Assembly (NCBI RefSeq): GCF_030345705.1
Contig: NZ_JAUASW010000001.1
Span: forward strand, 2,356,001-2,420,000
DNA: 64,000 nt
Origin: Pelomonas sp. SE-A7
GTDB taxonomy: Bacteria; Pseudomonadota; Gammaproteobacteria; Burkholderiales; Burkholderiaceae_C
Direction of reading: 5' to 3'
This document shows, piece after piece, positions 43,952 through 53,889 of this stretch. The notes beneath the pieces are model-generated. The model searched no databases, had not been told where the DNA came from, and was given only the letters and a program-made list of their open reading frames with translations. Within the stretch, counting starts at the first letter, position 1, and each line of letters opens with the position of its first letter. The position numbers and the translations under genes are program-made.

Positions 43952-44818
43952 TCACCCCGCCCCCAAAAACCTCTCCACCACCCCCAACTGCGCCGGTGTA
44001 TTGAGCGCCGGTGCATGCCCGCAATCCGGAATGGTGACGACCACGGCGCGGGGGCCGCGGGTGCGCATGGCTTCGGTGGTCTCGACGGTCAGCAGGTCGC
44101 TGGTCTCGCCGCGCAGGCACAGCACGGGCAGCTCCAGGCTGTCCCATTCGGGCCAGCGGCTGTAGTCGTCGGGGCGGGTGATGAACTGGCGCACCATGGC
44201 CGGGTCGTAGTGCGGGGTCACGCGGCCGTCCGGCAGACGGCGCGTCGAGGTCTCGGTCAGGCGGCGCCACTGCGCGTCGCTGAGCCAGCCGTAGGGTGCG
44301 TAGATGGTGCGGAAGTACTGCTCCAGCTCGGCCATGGTGTCGAAGGCCTGCGGGTTGCCGGCATAGCTGCGGATGCGCTGCACCGACGCCTCGGTGATCT
44401 CAGGGCCGCTGTCGTTGAGCAGCAGCCGGCGTATGCGCCCACGCAAGCTGGTGGCCGCGGCCACCAGGCCGATGGCACCGCCCATCGAGGTGCCCACCCA
44501 CAGGCAGTGCTGCAGGTCCAGCTGCTTGACCAGCGAGGTGGCCAGGCGCACGTAGAAGTCCAGGCAGTATTCGTCGTCGGGCGCCGGGCTCCATTGCGAG
44601 AGTCCGCGGCCTATCGTGTCGGGGCAGATCACGCGGTAGCCGCGGCTGGCCAGGTGCCCGGCCAGGTCGTCCATGTCGCGGCCGGTGCGTGCCAGGCCGT
44701 GCCAGGCGATGACCACCTCGCCCGCCTCGTTCTCTTCAGCGCCCCACTCCATGTAGTGCAGCTCGCGGCCTTCGCAGACCAGGTAGCGCGACTGGGGCAC
44801 GACGACGGGCCGCGTCAT
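43952..44818 (-). CDS. alpha/beta-hydrolase, cotranscribed with the liv operon
   Basis: This 288-residue soluble hydrolase has the nucleophile elbow GTSMGG (Ser about 112), the oxyanion region WHGLARTGRDMDD, and a C-terminal catalytic His in IPDCGHAPALNTP. The acid is probably the Asp in RGETSDLLT. It starts seven bases after the livM stop, so it is probably the last gene of the liv operon and may split an ester or lactone form of the imported compound. Confidence 0.88.
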   Translation of the reverse strand: MTRPVVVPQSRYLVCEGRELHYMEWGAEENEAGEVVIAWHGLARTGRDMDDLAGHLASRGYRVICPDTIGRGLSQWSPAPDDEYCLDFYVRLATSLVKQLDLQHCLWVGTSMGGAIGLVAAATSLRGRIRRLLLNDSGPEITEASVQRIRSYAGNPQAFDTMAELEQYFRTIYAPYGWLSDAQWRRLTETSTRRLPDGRVTPHYDPAMVRQFITRPDDYSRWPEWDSLELPVLCLRGETSDLLTVETTEAMRTRGPRAVVVTIPDCGHAPALNTPAQLGVVERFLGAG

Positions 44819-44825
44819 GGCTAGC

Positions 44826-45905
44826 TCACTCCCTGGCCTTGGCCGCAGCGCCCAGGCGCAGCCGGCCGACGACGCCGAACGGGAAGTGATAGACCGCCAG
44901 CACGAACAACAGGCCCATCCACAGCAGCCAGCGGTCCGGTGCGATCAGCTGCGACAGCACGGGGATGCCCTCCACCGCACCGGCGCCCAGCTTCATCAGG
45001 TCCTGCAGGTAGTTCTGCGCCAGCACGAAGAGCACGCTGCCGATGACGGCGCCGTAGATCGTGCCCATGCCGCCGATCACGACGATCAGCAGGATGTCCA
45101 GCATGATCTCCAGCGAGAGTGAGGTGTCCGGCCCGTTGTAGCGCAGCCAGAGCGCCAAGAGCGCGCCGGCCGCCGTGGCGAACAGCGCGGCCAAGACGTT
45201 GGACAGCGTGCGGTAGACCACCGTGCGGTAGCCAATGGCCTCGGCGCGGAAGTCGTTCTCGCGGATCGCCTGCAGCACGCGACCGAAGGGCGAGTTGACT
45301 ATGCGCAGCAGCAGCAGCACCAGCACCACGGTCGCCACGAAGAGCAGGTAGTAGGCGGCAAACTTGCCGTCGATCATGGCGCCCAGCACCGGCTCCTCGA
45401 AGTACTCGGTCGAGGGCCGCAGGGCCTCGGGCACCTTGAAGCTGAGGCCGTCTTCGCCGCCGGTGATTTCCGACAGCTGCGAGGCCAGCGTCATGAAGGC
45501 CGCTGCCACCGCCATGGTGATCATCGCGAAGAAGATGGCCTTGACCCGCAGGCTGAACAGGCCGATCACCAGCGACAGCACAAGCGAGATGCCGAGCGCC
45601 CCACCGATGCCAGTCAGCACCGTGCCCCAGCCCGGGTCCTCGGCGCGGCTGCAGGCAATCGCCACGCCATAGGCGCCTATGCCGAAGAACATGGTGTGGG
45701 CAAAGCTGACGATGCCGGTGTAGCCCAGCAGCAGGTCGTAGCTGGACACCAGCACGATGAAGATCAGGATCTTGGCCGCCACATTCAGCGCCTTGGTGCC
45801 CGGGAAGATGAAGGGCGTCAGCGCCAGGCCCAGCACCGTGGCGATCAAGAGCGCGGCCAGCAGCTTGCTGCGTGGCAGGTCATGCGAAAGCAGGCTGCGG
45901 ATCAT
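44826..45905 (-). CDS. livM: branched-chain amino acid-type ABC permease LivM
   Basis: This 359-residue inner-membrane permease has eight or nine helices. Family features include the SYDLLLGYTGIVSFAHTMFFGIGAYG motif and the EAA-like stretch NPFGRVLQAIRENDFRAEAIGY...GGMGTIYGAVIG. Its ATG overlaps the livH stop (ATGA). It forms the channel with LivH. HAAT-type Liv systems import branched-chain amino acids, amides, urea or aromatic acids; the substrate here is not evident. Confidence 0.92.
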   Translation of the reverse strand: MIRSLLSHDLPRSKLLAALLIATVLGLALTPFIFPGTKALNVAAKILIFIVLVSSYDLLLGYTGIVSFAHTMFFGIGAYGVAIACSRAEDPGWGTVLTGIGGALGISLVLSLVIGLFSLRVKAIFFAMITMAVAAAFMTLASQLSEITGGEDGLSFKVPEALRPSTEYFEEPVLGAMIDGKFAAYYLLFVATVVLVLLLLRIVNSPFGRVLQAIRENDFRAEAIGYRTVVYRTLSNVLAALFATAAGALLALWLRYNGPDTSLSLEIMLDILLIVVIGGMGTIYGAVIGSVLFVLAQNYLQDLMKLGAGAVEGIPVLSQLIAPDRWLLWMGLLFVLAVYHFPFGVVGRLRLGAAAKARE

Positions 45906-46936
45906 TGCTTGCCCCCGACCGGATACAGCCCCTGCGGCCGCCACAGGAGCACGGCCACCATCAGGCCGATGTTGGAGAACAGCGCCGCCTTGGGTGCGAC
46001 AAAGCCTATGTAGTTGGCCAGCAGGCCAACGGCCAGCGCGCCGACGAAGCAGCCCAGCGTGGAGCCCAGGCCGCCGATGATGATGACGATGAAGATCAGG
46101 GTGTTGACCTGGGCGCCTATCTGCGGCGTGACTCCCTGCTGGTACAGGCCCCACATCACGCCGCCCAGGCCGGCCAGCGCCGAGCCGCCGACGAACACCG
46201 CCACGAACAGCCGGCGGATCCGGTAGCCCAGGCTCTCCACCATCTCGCGGTCCTGCACGCCCGCGCGGATGAGCAGGCCCAGCTTGGTCTTGTTAAGCAC
46301 CAGCAGCAGCAGCACCAGGACCTTGAGCCCGGCCAGCACCGCGAGGATGCGGAACTTCTCCACCGACACGTCGCCGAACCACAGCGCGCCGCGCAGCGCC
46401 TCGGGCATGGGCAAGGCGATCAGCTGCGGGCCCCAGACCAGCTTGATCATCTCCTCGCCGATGATCATGCCGCCCATGGTGATCAGGATCTGCTTCAGGT
46501 GCATGCCGTAGACCGGCCGCACCAGCACCCGCTCGAAGGCCAGGCCCACGGCGCCGGCCACGGCCATGCCGGCCAGGCTGGCCGCCGCCACGGCCACGAG
46601 GTTGGCGATCAGCGATGGGCTCGCCGTGAAGCCACCCATCGCGCCCAGCACCGTGGTCGCCATGAAGGCGCCCAGGGCGATGAAGACGCCATGGCCGAAG
46701 TTCAGCACATCCATCAGGCCGAAGACCAGGGTCAGGCCTGAGGCGATGATGAAGATGATCAGGCCCATGGCCAGGCCGGCCAGGGTCAGAGTGACCCAGC
46801 TGGCCGGGTTGCCCACCAGGGGCAAGGCGACCAGCGCGATGGCGGCCAGCAGCAGCAGCGGCTTCCAGTCGAAGCGGGCCTTGGGGATGGCGTCCGGCGC
46901 AGGCGCCGGCAGCGTCGTCGTCGTCGTATTCATCAT
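45902..46936 (-). CDS. livH: branched-chain amino acid-type ABC permease LivH
   Basis: This 344-residue permease has about eight helices and the LivH signature GLTLVFGLMDVLNFGHGVFIALGAF. A Thr- and Pro-rich leader (MMNTTTTTLPAPAPD) precedes the first helix and is somewhat longer than usual. ATG 46936 overlaps the livF stop (ATGA). It pairs with LivM. Confidence 0.92.
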   Translation of the reverse strand: MMNTTTTTLPAPAPDAIPKARFDWKPLLLLAAIALVALPLVGNPASWVTLTLAGLAMGLIIFIIASGLTLVFGLMDVLNFGHGVFIALGAFMATTVLGAMGGFTASPSLIANLVAVAAASLAGMAVAGAVGLAFERVLVRPVYGMHLKQILITMGGMIIGEEMIKLVWGPQLIALPMPEALRGALWFGDVSVEKFRILAVLAGLKVLVLLLLVLNKTKLGLLIRAGVQDREMVESLGYRIRRLFVAVFVGGSALAGLGGVMWGLYQQGVTPQIGAQVNTLIFIVIIIGGLGSTLGCFVGALAVGLLANYIGFVAPKAALFSNIGLMVAVLLWRPQGLYPVGGKQ

Positions 46937-47664
46937 TGATGCGCTCCCAGCGACAGGCCCAGCAGCTTCTGCTGCAGCTCTTCGTTGGCGCTCAGCTCGG
47001 CCATGGGGCCGGCATGCACCACGCGGCCGTCGTCCATCACGGCCACGCGGTCGCCCAGGGCTTGGGCCACGCTGAAGTTCTGTTCGACCAGCAGGATGGT
47101 GGTCTCGCTCTTCTTCAGTTCGCGCAGCGCTTCGATCAGGTTGCGGACGATGGCCGGGGCCAGGCCTTTGGAGGGCTCGTCGATCAGCAGCAGGCGGCGC
47201 GGCTCGATCATGGCGCGGGCCACGGCCAGCATCTGCTTCTGGCCGCCGCTGAGCTTGCCGGCCGGGTAGAGCCAGAACTTCTTCAGCGCCGGGAACAGGC
47301 CGAACAGCCACTCCAGCCGCTGCGTGTCCAGCTCGTCCACCGAGCGGGCCTTGCGAGCCGCCAGCAGCAGGTTCTCGCGCACCGTCAGGTCGGCAAAGAT
47401 GCCCATGTTCTCGGGCACGTAGGCAATGCCCAGCTGGGCGATGTCGGGCGTCTCGCGCTTGGCGATGTCCTGGCCGTCGAATCTCAGCGTGCCGCTGCTG
47501 GCCTGCCACAGGCCCATGATGGTTCGCAGCGTCGTGGTCTTGCCGGCGCCATTGCGGCCCAGCAGCATGGTCAGCTGGCCCTGCGGCACTTCGAGGTCCA
47601 CGCCATGCAGGATGTGATACGCGCCTATGTGCGTATGCACGCCCTTCAGTACAAGCAAGTTCAT
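46933..47664 (-). CDS. livF: ABC transporter ATPase LivF
   Basis: This 243-residue ATPase has Walker A GRNGAGKTT, signature LSGGQKQMLAVARAM, Walker B RLLLIDEPSKGLAP, and the LivF-type H-loop LLVEQN. The MNLLVLKGVHTHIGAYHILHGVDLEV start is typical. It overlaps livG upstream and livH downstream by ATGA junctions. Confidence 0.94.
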   Translation of the reverse strand: MNLLVLKGVHTHIGAYHILHGVDLEVPQGQLTMLLGRNGAGKTTTLRTIMGLWQASSGTLRFDGQDIAKRETPDIAQLGIAYVPENMGIFADLTVRENLLLAARKARSVDELDTQRLEWLFGLFPALKKFWLYPAGKLSGGQKQMLAVARAMIEPRRLLLIDEPSKGLAPAIVRNLIEALRELKKSETTILLVEQNFSVAQALGDRVAVMDDGRVVHAGPMAELSANEELQQKLLGLSLGAHQ

Positions 47665-48428
47665 GCCGCGGCACCCTCTTCCTGTTCTTCAACGGCTCCG
47701 AGGTAGGCGTTCTGCACCACCGGCGAGGCGATCACCGCGGCCGGTTCGCCGTCGGCCACGAGCTGGCCCTGGTGCAGGACGATGATGCGGTCGGCCAGCT
47801 CGCGCACCACGTCCATCTTGTGTTCCACCAGCAGGATGGTGTGCTCGCGCCTGGCCTTGAGTTCACGGATCAGGTCCAGGATCACCGGCACCTCGTCCAC
47901 GCTCATGCCGGCCGTGGGCTCGTCGAACATGTAGACCTTGGGGTCCAGCGCGATCAGCATCGCCACCTCCAGCTTGCGCTGGTCGCCATGCGGCAGGCTG
48001 GCCGCGATGGACTGGGCCTTGGCCGCCAGCCGCACCCGCTCGACGATGGCCATGGCCTCGTCGATCAGGGCCTTGTGCGAGAGCCACACCGACAGCATCT
48101 TCAGCCCGAAGCCGCGTCGGGCCTGCACGGCCAGGCGCACGTTCTCCAGCACCGTGAGATGCGGGAACAGCTGGGTCAGCTGGAAGGCGCGGCCCAGGCC
48201 GGCGCGGGTGCGCTGCGGCGCGCTGAGGCCGCTGATGTCGCGGCCGTCCAGCAAGACCTGTCCCTCGCTCGCGCGCAGCTGGCCCGAGATCAGGTTGAAG
48301 TAGGTGGTCTTGCCGGCGCCATTGGGGCCGACGATGGCGGTCAGCGTGCCGGGCTGGAAGGCGCAGGACACGCCATCCACCGCCACGTGGCCGCCGAAGC
48401 GGATGCTGAGCTGACGGGTCTCGAGCAC
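47661..48428 (-). CDS. livG: ABC transporter ATPase LivG
   Basis: This 255-residue ATPase partners LivF. Motifs: Walker A GPNGAGKTTYFNLISG, a Walker B region KVYMFDEPTAGMSVDE, and LLVEHKMDVV. The family signature loop is altered: where LSGGxxR would be expected the sequence reads SLPHGDQRKLEVAMLI, the usual LivG form (xxYGxQRxLE) with a histidine. The fold is intact and it should be functional. Confidence 0.93.
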   Translation of the reverse strand: MLETRQLSIRFGGHVAVDGVSCAFQPGTLTAIVGPNGAGKTTYFNLISGQLRASEGQVLLDGRDISGLSAPQRTRAGLGRAFQLTQLFPHLTVLENVRLAVQARRGFGLKMLSVWLSHKALIDEAMAIVERVRLAAKAQSIAASLPHGDQRKLEVAMLIALDPKVYMFDEPTAGMSVDEVPVILDLIRELKARREHTILLVEHKMDVVRELADRIIVLHQGQLVADGEPAAVIASPVVQNAYLGAVEEQEEGAAA

Positions 48429-48434
48429 GATGGA

Positions 48435-49649
48435 TCAGCGCTTGTTCTTGATCGGCACGTTCATGTCCTCGGGCTTGATCTCGCGGACCAGCTCGGGCAC
48501 GCCCCAGGGGAAGGCCGGGTCCACCTTGATGCGGAAGTGGTACATGGACTGCATCGCCTGGTGGTCTTCGGCGCGGAACGTCATCTTGCCCTTGGGCGTC
48601 TCGAAGCTCATGCCTTCCATGGTCTTGATCAGCTTGTTGGTCGCCGTGTCGCCGTTGGTCTTCTTCAGCGCCTCCACGAGGGCGATGGCGGCCGACATGC
48701 CGCCCGCGGTGAAGAAGTCGGGCGGGTTCTTGTATTGCTTGTAGTGGTTGGCCACCAGCCATTCGTTGACCGGGTTCTTGGGGATGCCGAAGTAGTAGTA
48801 GGTGGCGCCTTCCATGCCGGGGAACTGCTTGTAGGCCACCATGGCCGGCAGGATGTTGCCGCCGCTGCCGACACGGATGCCGTAGCGCTTGTCCAGGTCC
48901 ATGGCCGCCAGCGCGTTGAACGGGTTGGTGGCGCCGGCCCAGACCACGGCGATGAACTTGTTGTTCTTGCCCGGCTTGTCCTTCAGCGCCTCGACCGCGC
49001 GCAGGATGCCGGCCGTGAAGTCGGTCGTCGCCGGCGGCAGGTATTCCTCGTGGACGATCCTGGTCTTCTTGAGCTGGTCCTTGAAGGCCTTGACCCCGTC
49101 GCGGCCGAAGGCGTAGTCCTGCGCGATGGTGGCGATCTGCACGCCGTCGGCGTCGGAGGCAACGGCGTTGGCGATGGCGTCCTGGCTGGAGCTGCGGCCG
49201 GTGCGGAAGATGTACTTGTTCCACTTCTCGCCGGTGATGGCGTCGGCCACGGCCGGCTCCACCAGCAGGATCTTCTTGAACTCCTCGGCCACCGGCAGCA
49301 TGGCCAGGGCCACGCCCGAGCTGGTCGGGCCCACGGCGATGTCGACCTTGTCGTCGCCATAGGCGGCGGCCAGCAGGCTCTTGCCCACGTCGGGCTTGCC
49401 CTGATCGTCCTTCTCGATCACCACCAGCTTCTTGCCGCCCACGGTCATCGTGCCGCCGGTAGCGTAGTCCAGGCCCATCATGAAGCCGACTTGCGTCTGC
49501 TTGCCATAGGCTTCCAGCGCGCCGGTCTTGCTGTAGATGTGGGCGATGCGGATCTCGCCACTCTTGGACTGGGCGGCAGCGATGCCAGTGCCCAGCGCAA
49601 GGGCGGACAGCAGCAGCAGCGCACTACGGCGCGGCGCGAGGACGGTCAT
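48435..49649 (-). CDS. livK: periplasmic substrate-binding protein of the Liv system
   Basis: This 404-residue exported receptor has a signal peptide (SALLLLSALALGTGIAAAQ) and a two-lobe Periplasmic_Binding_Protein_6-type body (IRIAHIYSKTGALEAYGKQTQVGFMMGL...). The presence of VGPTSSGVALAMLPVAEEFKK and SSQDAIANAVAS fits receptors for small carboxylates or aromatics rather than only leucine. ATG 49649 follows GGAGACAAGCC. It is the first gene of the operon and lies about 50 bases downstream of a strong sigma-54 promoter. Confidence 0.9.
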   Translation of the reverse strand: MTVLAPRRSALLLLSALALGTGIAAAQSKSGEIRIAHIYSKTGALEAYGKQTQVGFMMGLDYATGGTMTVGGKKLVVIEKDDQGKPDVGKSLLAAAYGDDKVDIAVGPTSSGVALAMLPVAEEFKKILLVEPAVADAITGEKWNKYIFRTGRSSSQDAIANAVASDADGVQIATIAQDYAFGRDGVKAFKDQLKKTRIVHEEYLPPATTDFTAGILRAVEALKDKPGKNNKFIAVVWAGATNPFNALAAMDLDKRYGIRVGSGGNILPAMVAYKQFPGMEGATYYYFGIPKNPVNEWLVANHYKQYKNPPDFFTAGGMSAAIALVEALKKTNGDTATNKLIKTMEGMSFETPKGKMTFRAEDHQAMQSMYHFRIKVDPAFPWGVPELVREIKPEDMNVPIKNKR

Positions 49650-49708
49650 GGCTTGTCTCCTGTTTTTGAAGGGCCGCCTGTGAAGGCACGGCAGCCTTGG
49701 CTATTCTG

Positions 49709-49725
49709 TTGCAAGCGTTGTGCCA
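49709..49725 (-). promoter_or_regulatory. sigma-54 promoter of the liv operon
   Basis: On the minus strand TGGCACAACGCTTGCAA matches the -24/-12 consensus TGGCAC-N5-TTGCA with the correct GG-N10-GC spacing. The predicted transcription start is near 49700, about 50 bases before livK. Sigma-54 promoters need an AAA+ activator; one is encoded at 50733-52178. Confidence 0.8.
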
Positions 49726-49773
49726 GCCGCCGCGGGCCCGGTTTCCCTGGGGCGAGCGGCGGATCGGGCGCCC

Positions 49774-49809
49774 GACTGTCCGGGATTCAGGCAGATCGAC
49801 TGATCCGGG
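49774..49809. promoter_or_regulatory. candidate upstream activator sites
   Basis: GACTGTCCGGG (49774-49784) and GACTGATCCGGG (49798-49809) are direct repeats 24 bases apart. They lie about 60-100 bases upstream of the sigma-54 promoter, the usual place for enhancer-type activator sites. An overlapping inverted pair GGCAGA/TCTGCC spans 49790-49818. Confidence 0.4.
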
Positions 49810-49865
49810 TTGTCTGCCATCCAGGCACAGCACAATGCGCGATCAGACAAGACATGGAGACAAGC

Positions 49866-50729
49866 ATGACCGTCAAGCAACTCGCCGCCGTCCTGGCCCT
49901 GGCCGCCGCCAGCACCGCCAGCTCGGCCCAGACCGACTCGCTGGCCCAGTTCGACTACCAGGCCAAGAAGGCGCCGGTGAACCAGGTAGTGCACTACGTC
50001 AAGTCCAACCTGGACGGCACGAAGCGCCTGGTGCTCTCGCTGCATTTCGGAGCGCCGCTGCAGGTCGAGGCGCTCAAGGTCGAGGCCGACGGCCGCTACC
50101 TGGCCCTGGTCACGGCCAGGCTCGATCCCAAGTCGCTGACCGAAAGCTGGATGCGCTCGTACAACCGCCTGGAGCTCGGCAAGCCCAACTTGCAGATGAG
50201 CATGGACAGCGACCCCGGCCAACGCCGACTGGTGGCCACGGTGGCCAAGGCCACGCTGCCGGTCAAGGTCGGCCATTTGCCGGCCCATATCTACAACTTC
50301 GACCTGACGGGCATGAACGCCACGCTGCCCTTCCTGAAGAACCGGCGGGCGGACTTCGAGGTCGGCATCCTCGACCCCGATTTCGAGTTCTTGCGCACCA
50401 AGTTCAAGCCCGATGGCGGCGTGCAGGAAGGCGGCATGGTCGACAAGGGCAAGGCTACGTTCCGCTACCTGAAGGACGAGGTGCTGGACGAGATTCCCAC
50501 GCACCGCTTCGAGGTCAGCGGCCCGGCCTTCGGCAACGTCGCCGGCAGCCTGTGGATCAATGCCAAGGACGGCCTGATCGAACGCTTCGAGCATGCGCTG
50601 CCCGACAACCCCGACTGGAAGAGCTTCAGGCTGGAGCGCATCGCCTCGCAGCCCATGAACAAGGCCCAGTGGGAGGCCTTCAAGGCCGCCACGGTGAAGC
50701 GGGCGCAGGGAATGCGCGACGCCGAGTAA
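49866..50729 (+). CDS. secreted protein of unknown function (DUF3108-like)
   Basis: This 287-residue exported protein has a signal peptide (LAAVLALAAASTASSAQ) and a beta-rich body (PVNQVVHYVKSNLDGTKRLVLSLHFG...). The pattern of long beta strands and the FRYLKDEVLDEIPTHRFEVSGPAFGNVAGSLWINAKDGLIERFEHA segment resemble DUF3108-type periplasmic proteins. The start follows GGAGACAAGC. It converges on the sigma-54 activator with three bases between stops. Confidence 0.7.
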   Translation: MTVKQLAAVLALAAASTASSAQTDSLAQFDYQAKKAPVNQVVHYVKSNLDGTKRLVLSLHFGAPLQVEALKVEADGRYLALVTARLDPKSLTESWMRSYNRLELGKPNLQMSMDSDPGQRRLVATVAKATLPVKVGHLPAHIYNFDLTGMNATLPFLKNRRADFEVGILDPDFEFLRTKFKPDGGVQEGGMVDKGKATFRYLKDEVLDEIPTHRFEVSGPAFGNVAGSLWINAKDGLIERFEHALPDNPDWKSFRLERIASQPMNKAQWEAFKAATVKRAQGMRDAE

Positions 50730-50732
50730 GGC

Positions 50733-52178
<1,446 letters not shown>

Positions 52179-52303
52179 GCAGGCAGACCCTATTCCCATC
52201 ACATCAGGAGGCTGCAATTATGGGTGCCCGGCCCGCCCCTTCCGCGGCCCCGCCGGAGCGGGCGAACAGCGCCCGGCGATCCACAACGAGTTTGGAGACA
52301 TCG

Positions 52304-53323
52304 ATGACGATTTCGCGCAGACAGGTGGTTCAGGGTCTTGCCGTCGGCAGCGCCGGGCTCTGGGGGGGCGGCGCGCTGGCCCAGGCCACGGCCCTGAAGA
52401 TTTCGCACCAGTTCCCCGGCGGCACGGCCACCGAGGGCGACTTCCGCGACCGGCTGTGCCAGCGCTTCGCGGCCGAGGTCGACAAGCGCTCGGGCGGCGC
52501 GCTCAAGGCCTCGGTCTACCCGGGCTCCTCGCTGATGAAGACCAATGCCCAGTTCTCGGCGCTGCGCAAGGGCGCGCTGGACATGGGCCTGGTGCCGCTG
52601 TCCTATGCCGGCGGCGAAGTGGCCGAGACCAACATCGGCCTGATGCCGGCCCTGGTGCCCACCTACGAGGTCGGCGCGCAATGGAAGAACGCCGAGGTCG
52701 GGCGGATGCTCACCAAGCTGCTGGACGACAAGGGCATCGTCATCGTGTCCTGGATCTGGCAGGCCGGCGGCGTGGCCAGCCGGGCGAGGCCGCTGGTGAC
52801 GCCCGACGATGCCAAGGGCCTCAAGGTGCGCGGCGGCAGCCGCGAGATGGACCTGATGCTCAAGGCCGCCGGCGCGTCGGTGATTTCGCTGCCTTCCAAC
52901 GAGATCTATGCCGCCATGCAGACCGGCGCCATGGACGCGGCCATGACCTCGTCCACCAGCTTCATTTCCTTCAAGCTGGAGGAGCTGGCCAAGCACCTGA
53001 CCAGCGGCCGCCAGCGCACCTACTGGTTCATGCTGGAGCCGCTCTTGATCTCCAAGGAGATCTTCACGAAGCTGCCCAAGGCCCAGCAGGACCTGATCAT
53101 GGCCGTGGGCGCCGAGATGGAGAAGTTCGGCACCGAGGGCGCCAAGGCCGACGACAAGCTCTGCGCCGAGGTCTATGCCAAGGCCGGCGCCAAGGTCTAC
53201 GACCTGGACGAGGCCACGCTCAAGCGCTGGCAGACCCTGGCCCACGAGACCGCGTGGAAGGACTTCAACGACAAGAACGAGTCCTGCGCGACGCTGCTGC
53301 GCGCGGCCCAGAAGCTGCTATGA
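52304..53323 (+). CDS. dctP: TRAP transporter substrate-binding protein DctP
   Basis: This 339-residue periplasmic receptor has a twin-arginine-like signal (SRRQVVQGLAVGSAGLWGGGALAQ) and the DctP fold with the conserved arginine that binds the substrate carboxylate in GLKVRGGSREMD. The start is placed at 52304 after GGAGACATCG, the ribosome-site pattern used by livK and the 49866 gene. ATG 52220 behind AGGAGG is an alternative that would add 28 residues. Its stop overlaps dctQ (ATGA). Confidence 0.9.
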   Translation: MTISRRQVVQGLAVGSAGLWGGGALAQATALKISHQFPGGTATEGDFRDRLCQRFAAEVDKRSGGALKASVYPGSSLMKTNAQFSALRKGALDMGLVPLSYAGGEVAETNIGLMPALVPTYEVGAQWKNAEVGRMLTKLLDDKGIVIVSWIWQAGGVASRARPLVTPDDAKGLKVRGGSREMDLMLKAAGASVISLPSNEIYAAMQTGAMDAAMTSSTSFISFKLEELAKHLTSGRQRTYWFMLEPLLISKEIFTKLPKAQQDLIMAVGAEMEKFGTEGAKADDKLCAEVYAKAGAKVYDLDEATLKRWQTLAHETAWKDFNDKNESCATLLRAAQKLL

Positions 53324-53889
53324 CCGGCGCCGCCCCGACCACGGCCGGCCCGGATCCGGCCGCGCTGGAGCGCGCCGCCCTGCCGGCGTTTCTGCGGCCG
53401 TTGGCCTGGTGCGTGCACCAGCTGCACCGCGCCATCCAGGCCCTGGCCATGCTGGCCCTGCTGGCCGCGGCCGGCGTGCTGACCTGGAGCGTGTTCAGCC
53501 GCTATTTCTTCAAGATGGCCACCGACTGGCAGGACGAGGCCGCGGTCTTCCTGCTGGTCGGTGCCACCTTCGCCTGCGCCGGCCAGGTGCAGCTGCTGCG
53601 CGGCCATGTGGGCATAGAAGCGGTGGCCGGCCTGCTGGGCCCGCGGGTGGACCGTTGGCGCGGCGTGCTGATCGACCTGCTGTCGCTGGCCTTCTGCGCC
53701 TTCTTCGCCTGGAAGAGCTGGACGCTCTGGCATGAGGCCTGGGTCGACGGCCAGACCACCTCCTCGTCCTGGGCGCCGCCACTGGCGATTCCCTATGGCT
53801 TCATGGCCTTCGGCATGAGCTTGCTGTCACTGCAGATCTTCCTGCAACTGGTGGTTCGAATCAGCCGGCTGAAGGGAGCCAAGGCATGA
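53320..53889 (+). CDS. dctQ: TRAP transporter small permease DctQ
   Basis: This 189-residue membrane protein has four helices, including LAMLALLAAAGVLTWSVFSRYFF and LIDLLSLAFCAFFAWKSW. It has the TDWQDEAAVFLLVGATFACAGQVQLLRGHVGIE motif of the small TRAP subunit. It couples DctM to the receptor. Both ends overlap the neighbouring genes by ATGA junctions, showing tight co-translation. Confidence 0.92.
   Translation: MTGAAPTTAGPDPAALERAALPAFLRPLAWCVHQLHRAIQALAMLALLAAAGVLTWSVFSRYFFKMATDWQDEAAVFLLVGATFACAGQVQLLRGHVGIEAVAGLLGPRVDRWRGVLIDLLSLAFCAFFAWKSWTLWHEAWVDGQTTSSSWAPPLAIPYGFMAFGMSLLSLQIFLQLVVRISRLKGAKA

Noticed and set aside
49697..49715. Plus-strand sigma-54-like sequence TTGGCTATTCTGTTGCAA before the 49866 gene
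   Set aside because: It reuses the palindromic TTGCAA of the much better minus-strand promoter, and its -24 box matches only in part. Kept as a weak possibility only.
47772..49850. A long plus-strand open frame running from livG to the secreted protein at 49866
   Set aside because: Only the part from 49866 has a signal peptide, a ribosome site and a plausible protein. The upstream part is antisense to livG and livK.
52220..52303. A longer dctP starting at ATG 52220 behind AGGAGG
   Set aside because: It would put 28 extra residues before a normal twin-arginine signal. The GGAGACA ribosome-site pattern at 52304 is shared with neighbouring genes. Not excluded.
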